NCBI GenBank assembly: GCA_027489375.1
Contig: JAIXZW010000019.1
Span: 124,001-188,000, forward strand
Source: Paracoccaceae bacterium
GTDB taxonomy: Bacteria; Pseudomonadota; Alphaproteobacteria; Rhodobacterales; Rhodobacteraceae
Direction of reading: 5' to 3'
DNA: 64,000 nt
Positions 43,101-51,655 of the stretch are shown here, piece by piece. The notes beneath the pieces are model-generated. The model saw only the letters and a program-made list of their open reading frames with translations. It made no database searches and had not been told where the DNA came from. The position numbers and the translations under genes are program-made. Numbering within the stretch: position 1 is the first letter of the stretch; each line of letters opens with the position of its first letter.

Positions 43101-43114
43101 CTTCGGCTCCGCCA
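43101..43114 (+). other. putative distal att site
   Basis: CTTCGGCTCCGCCA identical to the tRNA-Ser 3' end. It lies inside a hairpin (AATGGCGG and CCGCCATT arms), which leaves some doubt. Confidence 0.6.
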
Positions 43115-43679
43115 TTACACGTTTCGAAATCCGACAGAGTACCCCGAGGGGCGCTTTTTTCTTTTGGTTTCCAAGGGCTTTACGGAGGCGAGCGACTTTC
43201 GGAGACTGCCGAACCGCCGGAAATCGGTCTCTAAACTGCCCGCGTCTCTTTCCGAGCGACTTTCACGTGAAGAAGGGCGGTCAGAAATTGTCTCGCGATT
43301 TTAATAGGTTGGTCGATCTGACCCAGCGTCTTTTTGTGCCACCGAATGGGTGACGACGCTGAGCTACAAAACGCGCATGATATGGCCGGTCGACTGGACG
43401 CGCTCTGGCATGACGTTCGAACGGTGGATTGGCGGGCAGATGCACTTGACGAGGCCAGTAGTCAACGTCGGGTTCGTTCCGCTGTTAGGACGCCAAGGGA
43501 GGTCCTAGATGCTTTTGAGTAGCGCCGTGATCGGCCCTTAGCGGAGGTTGGCGAAGACCGCAGAATGGAACAGATCTCACGTAGTCAGTGCGCGTCAAGG
43601 GCACCTCAATCGGAGCTGACGTCGCTTTCAGGCTGTCGAGGTGTCAATACCTATGACTGTCGACCTCCCGCAACGCGCC

Positions 43680-43703
43680 GCAATGCACTGAAAACTGCAT
43701 TGC
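43680..43703 (+). promoter_or_regulatory. operator of the cyclitol regulator, copy 1
   Basis: GCAATGCA-CTGAAAAC-TGCATTGC, perfect 8-bp inverted arms with an 8-base spacer. It is followed 7 bases later by TTGACA (43711-43716). It lies ahead of the MurR/RpiR gene. A close copy is at 55629-55652. Confidence 0.7.
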
Positions 43704-43785
43704 AATCCGTTTGACAAGTTTCGCTGCGGGTGGTGGATTGATGGCAAGGGGCGGATTTTTTGCCCGCGAGCTTTGGACGTGACAC

Positions 43786-44655
43786 ATGGCCTCTTACCGC
43801 CCGCCAGAAACCTATGAAGAACTGATCAAGCTGATCCATGACCGCTACGAGGATATGAGCAAATCCTACCAGCGGATCGCGCTTTACCTGACGCAGAACC
43901 CGAATGACGTTGCGGTGCTGTCGGTGAATGCCATCGGGGCGAAGTGCGGGATCCATGCGTCGAGCTTCGTGCGTTATGCGCAATCGCTGGGTTACAAGGG
44001 CTTCAAGGAGCTTCAGGCCGTGTTCCAGCGGCGGCTGTCGACGGCGGCACCGGGGTTCGATGCGCGGGTGCGGGCGCTCGAGGCGGAGCTGGGCGGGGCG
44101 CGCGAGGGCGAGTTGGGCTTCCTTGCCGATCTGGTGACGCGGGATGTGGCGTCGTTGCAGGACTTGCTTGCCAACATGGACGCAGGGCAATTGGCCGACG
44201 CTGCGGCGCTGATGGAGGCGTCGGATACGATCTATCTGGTCGGGCAGTTGCGGTCGGCCCCTGTGGTCGAGTTGCTCCGTTACGTCCTGACCATGCTCGG
44301 CAAGCGCACCGTGCTCCTTGATGCGGGCGGCGGGCTTGCCACCCATATGGCCAAGGTGGCGCGGCCGACGGATATGCTGTTCGTCGTGTCCTTCCGCTTT
44401 TACGCGACCGAGGTGGTGAATGTGGCAGAGGAGACGGCTGGACGGGGTGTGCCGATCGTTGCCATCACCGACAGCACGCTGTCACCCTATGCCAAGACGG
44501 CGAAGATATTGTTTGCGGTGCCGGAACACGAATACACGTTCTCGCGCAGCCTTGCGGCACCCATGTGTCTGGCGCAGGCGCTTTGCGTTGCACTTGCCGC
44601 GCGTCTGCAAAAGAACAGCACCGATCCGCGCATTCCGGTGGTGACGGGGCCGTAA
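43786..44655 (+). CDS. MurR/RpiR-family regulator of the cyclitol locus
   Basis: 289 residues. The N-terminal HTH_6 (about 1-80, LTQNPNDVAVLSVNAIGAKCGIHASSFVRYAQSLGYKGFKELQAV) is the RpiR type; a SIS sugar-phosphate domain follows (about 125-260, ASDTIYLVGQLRSAP and VVSFRFYATEVVNVAEETAGRG). RpiR-type regulators such as IolR control inositol genes in rhizobia. It lies ahead of the iolD-iolE-SDR and iolG units and has an 8-8-8 palindrome upstream, so it is the probable local repressor; the ligand is unknown. Confidence 0.85.
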   Translation: MASYRPPETYEELIKLIHDRYEDMSKSYQRIALYLTQNPNDVAVLSVNAIGAKCGIHASSFVRYAQSLGYKGFKELQAVFQRRLSTAAPGFDARVRALEAELGGAREGELGFLADLVTRDVASLQDLLANMDAGQLADAAALMEASDTIYLVGQLRSAPVVELLRYVLTMLGKRTVLLDAGGGLATHMAKVARPTDMLFVVSFRFYATEVVNVAEETAGRGVPIVAITDSTLSPYAKTAKILFAVPEHEYTFSRSLAAPMCLAQALCVALAARLQKNSTDPRIPVVTGP

Positions 44656-44662
44656 AAGCGAA

Positions 44663-44682
44663 GGGCGCGGTTGCCCGCGCCC
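44663..44682. terminator. hairpin between murR and SDR ends
   Basis: GGGCGCGG-TTGC-CCGCGCCC between convergent genes, without a T-run. Confidence 0.5.
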
Positions 44683-44689
44683 CCGTCGG

Positions 44690-45523
44690 TCACGATGGCA
44701 GTTGCATCGGTCCTTCCGGCACGGGCATGCCGCCTGCGACCGCGCCCCAGACCGACTGGTCGAAATTCACGATTGCCCCGGTCATCAGCCCTGCGTCGTC
44801 GGACACGAGGAAGTTTACCGCCCGCGCCGCCTCGGCCGGATCGACGAGGCGGCCGAAGGGCAGCGAGGCCGCGGCCTTGGCTTCCCAGTCGGCATCGCCG
44901 CCTGCGGCCTGAATCTCGCGTTCATGGTCGGATGCCATCCAGCCCACGTTCAACTGGTTCACGCGGATGCGGTTGGCCATTACCGAAAAGGCGGTGTTGG
45001 CGGTCAGCGTTGTCAGTGCGCCTTTGGAGGCGCAATAGGCGTTGATGAAGGGTTGGCCTGCGAGCGCCGAAATCGAGCCGATGTTGCAGATTGCCCCTTC
45101 GATGCCCTTGGCGATCATCAGCTTGATCGCTTCCTGCATCAGGAAATAGGGGCCGCGCACGTTGGTCGAGAACAGCTCGTCAAAGGTTTCCGGCGTGGTG
45201 TCGACGATGGTGCCGCGCGCGGTCGAGGCACCCGCGTTCACCAGAACGTCGATGCGCCCGAACAGGCGGTCGGTTTCGGCGATCACCCTGCGGCAATCTT
45301 CGATCTGTCCGAAGTCCGCTTGCAGAAAATGCGCCCAGATTCCGTGCGCTTCGGCAATCTCGCGGGCGACATGTGCGCCGCGCTCGGCATTGCGGCCCGT
45401 GATGACGATGCCTGCCGCGCCTGCCGCGGCAAGGCGGCGTGCAATGGCCGCACCGAGACCCTGCGTCGCCCCGGTGACGACGCAGATTTTTCCGTCCATG
45501 CGGTTCCCCGAGAATGTGGTCAC
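44690..45523 (-). CDS. SDR-family oxidoreductase
   Basis: 277 residues from a GTG at 45523 that overlaps the iolE stop (GTGA); ATG 45499 is an alternative. The Rossmann motif VVTGATQGLGAAIARRLA, NAG in DVLVNAGAS and the catalytic Y-x-x-x-K of INAYCASKGALTTL mark the classical SDR fold. It may be an inositol or inosose dehydrogenase; this is inferred from its place as the third gene of the iolD unit. Confidence 0.85.
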   Translation of the reverse strand: MTTFSGNRMDGKICVVTGATQGLGAAIARRLAAAGAAGIVITGRNAERGAHVAREIAEAHGIWAHFLQADFGQIEDCRRVIAETDRLFGRIDVLVNAGASTARGTIVDTTPETFDELFSTNVRGPYFLMQEAIKLMIAKGIEGAICNIGSISALAGQPFINAYCASKGALTTLTANTAFSVMANRIRVNQLNVGWMASDHEREIQAAGGDADWEAKAAASLPFGRLVDPAEAARAVNFLVSDDAGLMTGAIVNFDQSVWGAVAGGMPVPEGPMQLPS

Positions 45524-46413
45524 TGCACGACCTCGTAACCGGCGGCTGCCATCACGCGCAGGAGTTCCTTGTGGCCTTTCTGGGCCATTTCCAGCGGGGG
45601 CGAGACCTTGGGGTCCTGTTCGGCTTCGACGACGAACCAGCCTTCGTAGCCGTGCTTGGCGCAGGCTTTGACGATGGCTTCGAAATCGAGGCTGCCATCG
45701 CCCGGAACGGTGAAGGCTCCTTTCACGACGGCATCGAGGAAGGATTCTTTCGTGCGGTCCAGCGCATCTACCACAGAACGGCGGATGTCCTTGGTGTGGA
45801 CGTGGGTAATGCGGGCGTGATGCGTGTCGATCACGCGCAGCACATCGCCGCCGGCAAAGGCCATGTGGCCCGCGTCAAAGAGCAACGGCACGGTGGAATG
45901 CTTCATGAACAGGTCAAGCTCGGCTTCCGTTTCGACCGCCGCTGCCATGTGGTGGTGATAGCTGATCGGCATGCCGTTGGCGGCGCACCAATCGGCGAAA
46001 TCACTGACCTTGCGGCCATAGACGGCCATTTCGGCCTCGGTCAGTTTGGGTTTGGTGGCGAGGGGGGCCGATTTGATGCCCTGAACCGACCGCGCGGTTT
46101 CGCCATAGACGATGCAGGGCGCGCCTGCGGCCTTGAAGAAGGCGTGCTGGGCTGCAACGCGGTCTTTCTCGACCTCGATATCCCCGTCGAGCAGCAAGCC
46201 GGAAAACCAGCCCCCGCAGACGGAAATGCCGTATTTCTTCAGGATCGGGCCAAGTTCGGCCATGTCCATCGGGAAGCGGCGGCCCGTCTCCATCCCCGTG
46301 AAGCCTGCGACCGAGGCTTGGCGCAGACATTCCTCAAGGCTCACATCGTCCGAGAGTTCGGCGAGGTCGTCGTTCCACCATGCGATCGGGGCGATACCAA
46401 GTTTGGCTTTCAT
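45520..46413 (-). CDS. iolE: inosose dehydratase IolE-like protein
   Basis: 297 residues, close to the roughly 299 of IolE. It is a xylose-isomerase-type TIM barrel: it starts MKAKLGIAPIAWWNDDLAELSDDVSLEECLRQA, which is the IolE opening, then ISYHHHMAAAVETEAELDLFMKH, LLFDAGHMAFAGGD and THVHTKDIR with the metal-binding residues. The reaction turns 2-keto-myo-inositol into a cyclohexanedione. It lies 8 bases after iolD and overlaps the SDR start. Confidence 0.9.
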   Translation of the reverse strand: MKAKLGIAPIAWWNDDLAELSDDVSLEECLRQASVAGFTGMETGRRFPMDMAELGPILKKYGISVCGGWFSGLLLDGDIEVEKDRVAAQHAFFKAAGAPCIVYGETARSVQGIKSAPLATKPKLTEAEMAVYGRKVSDFADWCAANGMPISYHHHMAAAVETEAELDLFMKHSTVPLLFDAGHMAFAGGDVLRVIDTHHARITHVHTKDIRRSVVDALDRTKESFLDAVVKGAFTVPGDGSLDFEAIVKACAKHGYEGWFVVEAEQDPKVSPPLEMAQKGHKELLRVMAAAGYEVVQ

Positions 46414-46421
46414 AGTCTTTC

Positions 46422-48293
46422 TCACACTCCAACGCGCTGTTTTGCGCGGATTTCTTCCTGATGGGCGCGGGCCTTGTTGACGCTTGCGCGGTCCGACACT
46501 TCCGGCACGCCCACATCCCAATCGGCATCGCCCGGCACCCAGGCATAGGCATCGGTCACGATGGAAATGACGGTGGTGCGGTCATTCCCCTTGGCCCATT
46601 CCATTGCCGCTTCCAGATCGGCAAGGCTTTCGCAATGGCGCGTGGCGGCCCCCATCGAGGCGGCATGGGCCGCGAAATCGACGTGAAGCGGGGCGTCTGC
46701 GTTCTGGATGCGGCAGTCTTTCAGCAGGTTGTTGAAGCCGGGGACACCCTTGAACTGTTGCAGGCGGCTGATGACAGCATAGCCGCCATTGTCGCAGACG
46801 ACGACGATCATCTTGTGGCCCGAAAGCACGGTGGAATAGATGTCCGAGTTCATCATCATATAGGTGCCGTCACCCAGCATGACGATGGGCGTACCACCCA
46901 CGGCACCGGGGCCGGATTGGGCCATGGCGCAGCCCCAGCCTGCCGCGATTTCGTATCCCATGCAGGAGAAGCCGAATTCCAGATCGAAGGTGTTCGGCGC
47001 CTTGACGCGCCAGCCCTTGGCCACCTCGCCCGGGATGCCACCTGCGGCGGCGATCAGCGTGTCTTTCTCTCCGGCCGCCGCGTTCACCACGTTCACCACC
47101 TGTGCATAGGTCGGGACGGGCGCGTTGGTCGGGGTCTGGTGGTCGTCAAGCAGGGCGTCCCATTCCGCGAAAAGCGCCTTGGCGCGGGGCAGGTGGGTCT
47201 TTGGTGCTTTCCACGCGCCAAGGGCGGCGTCGAGTTCGTCGATCCCTTCGAGCGCATCGCTCACCACGGCAAGGGCGCGGTGCTTGATCGCGTCGAAGCG
47301 GGCGGCGTTGATCGAGATGAAGCGGGCAGTCTTGGAGAAGGCGGTCCACGAGCCGGTGGTGAAATCCTGCAAACGCGTGCCGATGGACAGGATCACATCC
47401 GCCTCGGCGGCCAGGGTGTTGGCCGAGGTGGAGCCGATGATGCCGATGGGGCCGGCATGGACGGGGTGGTGATGGGTCAGCGCGCCCTTGCCCGCGATGG
47501 TTTCGACCACGGGAATGCCGCGCTCGGCCGCGAATTTGGCAAGGGCGGTTTCCGCGCCCGAATAGCGCACGCCGCCGCCTGCGATGATCAGCGGCTTCTT
47601 GGCGGTTTTGAGCAGTGCCGCCGCTTCGGCGATCGTGCTGCGGTCGGGACGCGGGCGGGGAATGGCCCAGACGCGGGGTTCGAAGAACACGGCCGGATAG
47701 TCGAATGCGATTTCCTGCGTGTCCTGCGGCAGGCCGATGAAGGCGGGGCCGCAATCGGCGGGGTCGAGCATCGCGGCCACGGCCTGCGGCAGGGACGAGA
47801 TGATCTGCGCCGGATGGGTGATGCGGTCCCAGTAGCGGGTCACGGATTTGAACGCGTCGTTCACCGTCGTGGTCGGGTTGTTGAAGTGTTCGACCTGTTG
47901 CAGCACCGGATCGGGCAGGCGGTTGTTGAACGTATCCCCTGCGATCAGCAGCAGCGGCAGGCGGTTGGCATGGGCCGTGCCCGCCGCCGTCACCATGTTC
48001 AGTGCGCCCGGCCCGATGGAGGAGGTGGCGATCATGATCTGGCGCCGCCGCTTGGCCTTGGCAAAGCCGATGGCGGCCAGCGCCATCGACTGTTCGTTCT
48101 GGCCGCGCCATGTGGGAAGTTGGTCCTGCACGGCTTCGAGAGCTTCGGACAGGCAGGTCACGTTGCCGTGGCCGAAGATGCCGAAAACTCCGGCGAAGAG
48201 CGGCACGCGCTGGCCGTCGATTTCCGTGAACTGCACCGTCAACCAACGCACCACGGCCTGCGCCATCGTCAGGCGAATCGTCGAGTGTTCCAT
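46422..48293 (-). CDS. iolD: trihydroxycyclohexane-1,2-dione hydrolase (decyclizing) IolD
   Basis: 623 residues. A thiamine-diphosphate enzyme that opens the cyclohexanedione ring to 5-deoxyglucuronate. The opening MEHSTIRLTMAQAVVRWLTVQFTEIDGQRVPLFAGVFGIFGHGN is IolD-specific. The ThDP motif is GDGTYMMMNSDIYSTVLSGHKMIVVVCDN. TWRGQNEQSMALAAIGFAKAKRRRQIMIATSSIGPGALNM is the activation loop region. It is divergent from iolG and shares a 109-base promoter region with it. Confidence 0.94.
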   Translation of the reverse strand: MEHSTIRLTMAQAVVRWLTVQFTEIDGQRVPLFAGVFGIFGHGNVTCLSEALEAVQDQLPTWRGQNEQSMALAAIGFAKAKRRRQIMIATSSIGPGALNMVTAAGTAHANRLPLLLIAGDTFNNRLPDPVLQQVEHFNNPTTTVNDAFKSVTRYWDRITHPAQIISSLPQAVAAMLDPADCGPAFIGLPQDTQEIAFDYPAVFFEPRVWAIPRPRPDRSTIAEAAALLKTAKKPLIIAGGGVRYSGAETALAKFAAERGIPVVETIAGKGALTHHHPVHAGPIGIIGSTSANTLAAEADVILSIGTRLQDFTTGSWTAFSKTARFISINAARFDAIKHRALAVVSDALEGIDELDAALGAWKAPKTHLPRAKALFAEWDALLDDHQTPTNAPVPTYAQVVNVVNAAAGEKDTLIAAAGGIPGEVAKGWRVKAPNTFDLEFGFSCMGYEIAAGWGCAMAQSGPGAVGGTPIVMLGDGTYMMMNSDIYSTVLSGHKMIVVVCDNGGYAVISRLQQFKGVPGFNNLLKDCRIQNADAPLHVDFAAHAASMGAATRHCESLADLEAAMEWAKGNDRTTVISIVTDAYAWVPGDADWDVGVPEVSDRASVNKARAHQEEIRAKQRVGV

Positions 48294-48402
48294 AGGGTCT
48301 CCTCCCTCAATCTTGGTCGCGACCATAATATCGCGCATTGTATGTTGACAATAGGTGTTTAACGCAATGAATATTGCAATGACTGAATCGGGAGGAAAAG
48401 AC
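48294..48402. promoter_or_regulatory. divergent iolD/iolG promoter region
   Basis: TTGACA (48345-48350) faces iolG with a weak TGAATA 17 bases on; TATTAT on the other strand near 48329 serves iolD. GCAATG half-sites at 48364-48369 and 48376-48381, the first forming GCAAT-N4-ATTGC, resemble the arms of the operators at 43680 and 55629 but with other spacing. TGGTCGCGACCA (48314-48325) is a separate perfect palindrome. Confidence 0.5.
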
Positions 48403-49410
48403 ATGATCCGGATCGCTGTGCTCGGCTGCGGGCGCATCGGCGTGATGCACGCCGCAAACATCGCCGCCCATCCGCGGGCCGTGCTGGCGGGAGTGTTCGA
48501 CATCCATGCCCCGGCCGCGCAGGCGGTGGCCGCCAAGACGGGTGCGCAGGTCTTTGGTTCCGCCGAAGCGGTATTCGCTTCTGCGGATGTCGATGCAGTC
48601 CTTATTGCCACGGCGACCGACACCCATGCCGACCTTCTGGAGCTGGCTGTTGCGGCGGGCAAGCCTGTGTTGTGCGAAAAGCCCATCGACCTGAGCCTTG
48701 AGCGGGTGAACCGCTGTGCAACGACCATTGCAGGCACCAAGGTCGCGATCCAGCTTGGCTTCGTGCGCCGCTTCGATCCGGGCCATGCCGCCGTGCGCCG
48801 CGCCATCACATCGGGCGAGATCGGCGAATTGCATCAGGTCGTCATCACCTCGCGCGATCCGGGGATGCCGCCGCCCGCCTATACCGCCGTGTCGGGCGGG
48901 ATTTTGCGCGACATGACGATCCACGACCTCGACATGGCTCGCTTCATTCTGGGCGAAGAGGTGACGGAAGTCTTTGCCACCGGTTCGCGGCTGGTCGATC
49001 CGGCGCTGATGGACAAGCTGGGGGATTACGACACGGTCACGGTTGTTCTGAAAACGGCGAGCGGCAAACAGGCGATCATCAATAACTCGCGGCAGGCGGT
49101 TTACGGATACGACCAGCGGGTTGAGGCGCTTGGCACCAAGGGGATGGCCCTGTCAGAAAACCGCCGCGCGCACGAGATGACGCTGCACAAGGCTGATTTC
49201 ACCGACCGCGCCGAGCCATTGCTCAACTTTTTCATCGAGCGCTACCGCGAGGCGTTTGACGCCGAGATTTCGGAATTCGTCGATGCGGTCGAGACGGGCC
49301 GCGCCCCTTCGGTCGGGTTCGAGGATGGCCGTCTGGCGCTGGTTCTGGCCGAAGCTGCCTTGAAGTCGATCACCGAAGGGCGCGTCGTCGCCGTTAAGGA
49401 GTTGAACTGA
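48403..49410 (+). CDS. iolG: inositol 2-dehydrogenase (IolG, Gfo/Idh/MocA family)
   Basis: 335 residues from ATG 48403 with GGAGGAAAAG upstream. NAD-binding motif VLGCGRIGVMHAANIA; the catalytic Lys in CEKPIDL; GGILRDMTIHDLDMARFILGEEV carries the D-x-x-x-H substrate site. It oxidises myo-inositol to 2-keto-myo-inositol. The stop overlaps the ALDH start as TGATG. It is the first of four Gfo/Idh/MocA genes in the locus and the one most like true IolG. Confidence 0.92.
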   Translation: MIRIAVLGCGRIGVMHAANIAAHPRAVLAGVFDIHAPAAQAVAAKTGAQVFGSAEAVFASADVDAVLIATATDTHADLLELAVAAGKPVLCEKPIDLSLERVNRCATTIAGTKVAIQLGFVRRFDPGHAAVRRAITSGEIGELHQVVITSRDPGMPPPAYTAVSGGILRDMTIHDLDMARFILGEEVTEVFATGSRLVDPALMDKLGDYDTVTVVLKTASGKQAIINNSRQAVYGYDQRVEALGTKGMALSENRRAHEMTLHKADFTDRAEPLLNFFIERYREAFDAEISEFVDAVETGRAPSVGFEDGRLALVLAEAALKSITEGRVVAVKELN

Positions 49411-50849
49411 TGTATTCCCGCTTCGGTCTATTCATCGCTGGACAGTGGCAGGCCAGTGTCACGGGGGCGACCGCGCCCGTGTTCAGCCCCGTCACCGAGC
49501 AATCCTTGGGTGATTGCCCGGTGGCATCGGTCGCAGACACGGAAGCGGCGATTGCTGCCGCAGCGTCAGGGTTCAAGGCATGGTCGGCGACGCCCGCCTT
49601 CGAGCGCGCCGATATCCTGCACCGCATCGCCGACGAGATGATCCGCCGCACGGATGAGGCGGCGCGGATGATTTCGCTGGAAACCGGCAAGCCCATCGCC
49701 CAATCCGGTCGGGAATGGGGCCTGTCGATCGACCAGTTCCGCTGGTATGCCGAAGAGGCCCGCCGCATCTATGGCCGCATCATCGAAAGCCGCGTGCCGG
49801 GCGGGCGGTTCGAGGTTCACCATGAACCTGTCGGCATCGTCGCGGCCTTTACCGCATGGAACTTTCCCGCAGCCCTGATCGCAAGGAAGGTGGCCCCCGC
49901 CCTTGCAGCAGGCTGTGCGACCATCCTGCGCCCCTCCTCCCAGACTCCGGGCGTGGCGATGGTCATGGTTGACTGCTGCCGTGCGGGGGGCTTGCCCGCC
50001 GGCGCAGTCAATCTGGTTGTCGGTCCGACCACTGCCACCTACGCGCCGATCATGGCCGCGAAATCGGTGCGGAAGGTGTCGTTGACCGGATCCACCCGTG
50101 TTGGCCAGCAGATGATCCGCGACGCGGCGGCAACGTTGAAGAAGGTGTCGATGGAGTTGGGCGGCAATGCCCCCGTCATCGTCTATGACGACGCCGATCT
50201 GGACTATGCGCTGAACATGGCGGTGCCGACCAAGTTCGCCAATGCCGGTCAGGTCTGCGTCACCGGCGACCGTTTCTATGTGCATGAACGCCTGCACGAC
50301 GCCTTCGTCGAAGGCTTCGTGACCCGCGCCAAGGCGATCAAGCTGGGCGACGGGCTGGACCCGAGTGTGGGCATGGGGCCGCTGATCAATGCGGGCCGTC
50401 TGGCCGAAATGGAGAAGATCGTGGCCGGTGCCGTGCAGGCGGGGGCCAAGGTTGTGACCGGCGGTGCGCGGGCGCAGGGGTTCAACGCGGGGCATTTCTA
50501 TGAACCCACCGTTCTGACCGGATGCACCGACGACATGGGCGTGATGGCGGACGAAAACTTCGGTCCCATCGCCGCAATCACCCCGTTCTCGACCGAGGAC
50601 GAGGTTTTGGCCCGCGCCAACGCCTGCGACATGGGTCTGTCGGCCTATGCCTTTACCACCAACCCCGCCCGCGCCCGCCGCACGGTGGCCGCGCTCAAGG
50701 CTGGCATGGTGGGGATCAACTCCTTTGCGATGGCCGCATCGGAAGCCCCCTTCGGTGGCACCAATCACTCCGGCATGGGCCGCGAAGGCGGGATCGAAGG
50801 CATCCGCGATTACCTCGACGTCAAATCCAGCCAGATGGTGTGGGCATGA
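49410..50849 (+). CDS. NAD(P)-dependent aldehyde dehydrogenase (succinate-semialdehyde type)
   Basis: 479 residues of the ALDH superfamily. Active-site Glu in SMELGGNAP and nucleophilic Cys in FANAGQVCVTGDRF are present; AFTAWNFPAALIARKVAPALAAGC matches the SSADH/GabD group rather than methylmalonate-semialdehyde dehydrogenase IolA. The usual LKPSE is LRPSS here, an Arg for the cofactor-binding Lys. It lies between iolG and the HpcH/HpaI aldolase with overlaps on both sides, so it probably oxidises an intermediate of this pathway. Confidence 0.88.
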   Translation: MYSRFGLFIAGQWQASVTGATAPVFSPVTEQSLGDCPVASVADTEAAIAAAASGFKAWSATPAFERADILHRIADEMIRRTDEAARMISLETGKPIAQSGREWGLSIDQFRWYAEEARRIYGRIIESRVPGGRFEVHHEPVGIVAAFTAWNFPAALIARKVAPALAAGCATILRPSSQTPGVAMVMVDCCRAGGLPAGAVNLVVGPTTATYAPIMAAKSVRKVSLTGSTRVGQQMIRDAAATLKKVSMELGGNAPVIVYDDADLDYALNMAVPTKFANAGQVCVTGDRFYVHERLHDAFVEGFVTRAKAIKLGDGLDPSVGMGPLINAGRLAEMEKIVAGAVQAGAKVVTGGARAQGFNAGHFYEPTVLTGCTDDMGVMADENFGPIAAITPFSTEDEVLARANACDMGLSAYAFTTNPARARRTVAALKAGMVGINSFAMAASEAPFGGTNHSGMGREGGIEGIRDYLDVKSSQMVWA

Positions 50850-51655
50850 TACCGAACAAGCTGAAAGCGCTGTGGGCCGCAGGCAAGCCCACGATCAACG
50901 GCTGGTGCAGCATCGGCAACCCGTTCACCGCCGAGATCATGGCGGCGCAGGGGTTTGACAGCATCACCATCGACATGCAGCACGGGGCACTGGATTATTC
51001 CAGCGTCCTGCCGATGTTTCAGGCGATGCGGGCCAGCGGGGCCACGTTGATGGCCCGCGTGCCGTGGAACGAGCCGGGCATCATCATGAAGGCGCTGGAT
51101 GCGGGGGCTTACGGCATCATCTGCCCGATGGTGAACAATGCCGAGGATGCCGCCCGTTTCGTCAGCTATCTGCGCTATCCCCCGCACGGGCAGCGCAGTT
51201 TCGGGCCGACCCGCGTGTCCTTTGCGGCGGGCGCGAATTACGCGGGCGAGGCGAACGACAACATGCTTGCTTTCGCCATGATCGAAACGGCGGACGGGAT
51301 GGCGAACCTTGACGCCATCGCGGCGACGCCCGGTCTTGACGGTATCTACGTCGGCCCCGCCGACCTGACGTTGTCGTTGACTCAAGGCCGCCTTGCCCCC
51401 GGTTTCGACCGCGAAGAACCCGAGATGATCGCGGCGTTGCAAACGATCCTTGCGGCCTGCAAGAAGAACGGCATCCGCGCCGCCCTGCACTGTGGCACGC
51501 CGGAATACGCCGCCCGCGCCATCGGCTGGGGGTTCGATATGACGACCGTGGGGGGCGACAGCCGTTTCCTCGCCGCTGCCGCAGGGGCTGCCGTGGCGGG
51601 ATTCCGCAAGTTGACGGATGGCGTGACCGGAAAGACGGAAAAGGGGGGCTACTGA
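50846..51655 (+). CDS. HpcH/HpaI-family class II aldolase
   Basis: 269 residues. ITIDMQHGALDYSSVLPMFQAM, ARVPWNEPGIIMKALDAGAYGIICPMVNNAEDA, the metal-binding Glu of AMIETADGM and YVGPADLTLSL are typical of this metal-dependent aldolase family (HpaI, GarL, YfaU), which splits 2-keto-4-hydroxy acids to pyruvate and an aldehyde. The start overlaps the ALDH stop as ATGA and the next start overlaps its stop. Confidence 0.92.
   Translation: MIPNKLKALWAAGKPTINGWCSIGNPFTAEIMAAQGFDSITIDMQHGALDYSSVLPMFQAMRASGATLMARVPWNEPGIIMKALDAGAYGIICPMVNNAEDAARFVSYLRYPPHGQRSFGPTRVSFAAGANYAGEANDNMLAFAMIETADGMANLDAIAATPGLDGIYVGPADLTLSLTQGRLAPGFDREEPEMIAALQTILAACKKNGIRAALHCGTPEYAARAIGWGFDMTTVGGDSRFLAAAAGAAVAGFRKLTDGVTGKTEKGGY

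Larger units (their letters stand above)
34466..43114. mobile_element. 8.65-kb integrated element in tRNA-Ser (satellite-like island)
   Basis: Bounded by the 14-bp direct repeat CTTCGGCTCCGCCA: one copy is the exact 3' end of the tRNA (34466-34479), the other lies beyond the integrase (43101-43114). Inside are a P4-type tyrosine integrase, an AlpA-like protein, a PrimPol-AAA replication protein, an XRE regulator, a Rap1a-like protein, an HGGxSTG protein, a zinc-ribbon protein and several small unknown genes. No structural phage genes, relaxase or transfer genes are seen. Parts (36.2-36.6 kb, 40.9-41.6 kb) are visibly lower in GC than the flanks. Confidence 0.8.
42942..43785. other. element/chromosome junction and murR upstream region
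   Basis: 844 bases without a convincing gene. It holds two 18-bp direct repeats, the distal att site (43101-43114), an AT-rich ATAGGG-TTTTTT-CCCTAT hairpin (43026-43043) and, from 43680, the operator and promoter of the MurR/RpiR gene. Between 43115 and 43679 I see only short frames of no clear coding quality, possibly decayed DNA. Confidence 0.5.

Noticed and set aside
34466..43114. Complete prophage
   Set aside because: No terminase, portal, capsid, tail or lysis gene is visible in the 8.65 kb.
43093..43353. 86-codon frame spanning the distal att site
   Set aside because: It runs through the att hairpin and has poor codon use.
43334..43522. 62-codon frame between the element and murR
   Set aside because: No ribosome site, no domain; the surrounding sequence looks decayed.
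49410..50849. Methylmalonate-semialdehyde dehydrogenase (IolA)
   Set aside because: Motifs fit the succinate-semialdehyde/sugar ALDH group and the length is shorter than typical CoA-acylating MMSDH.
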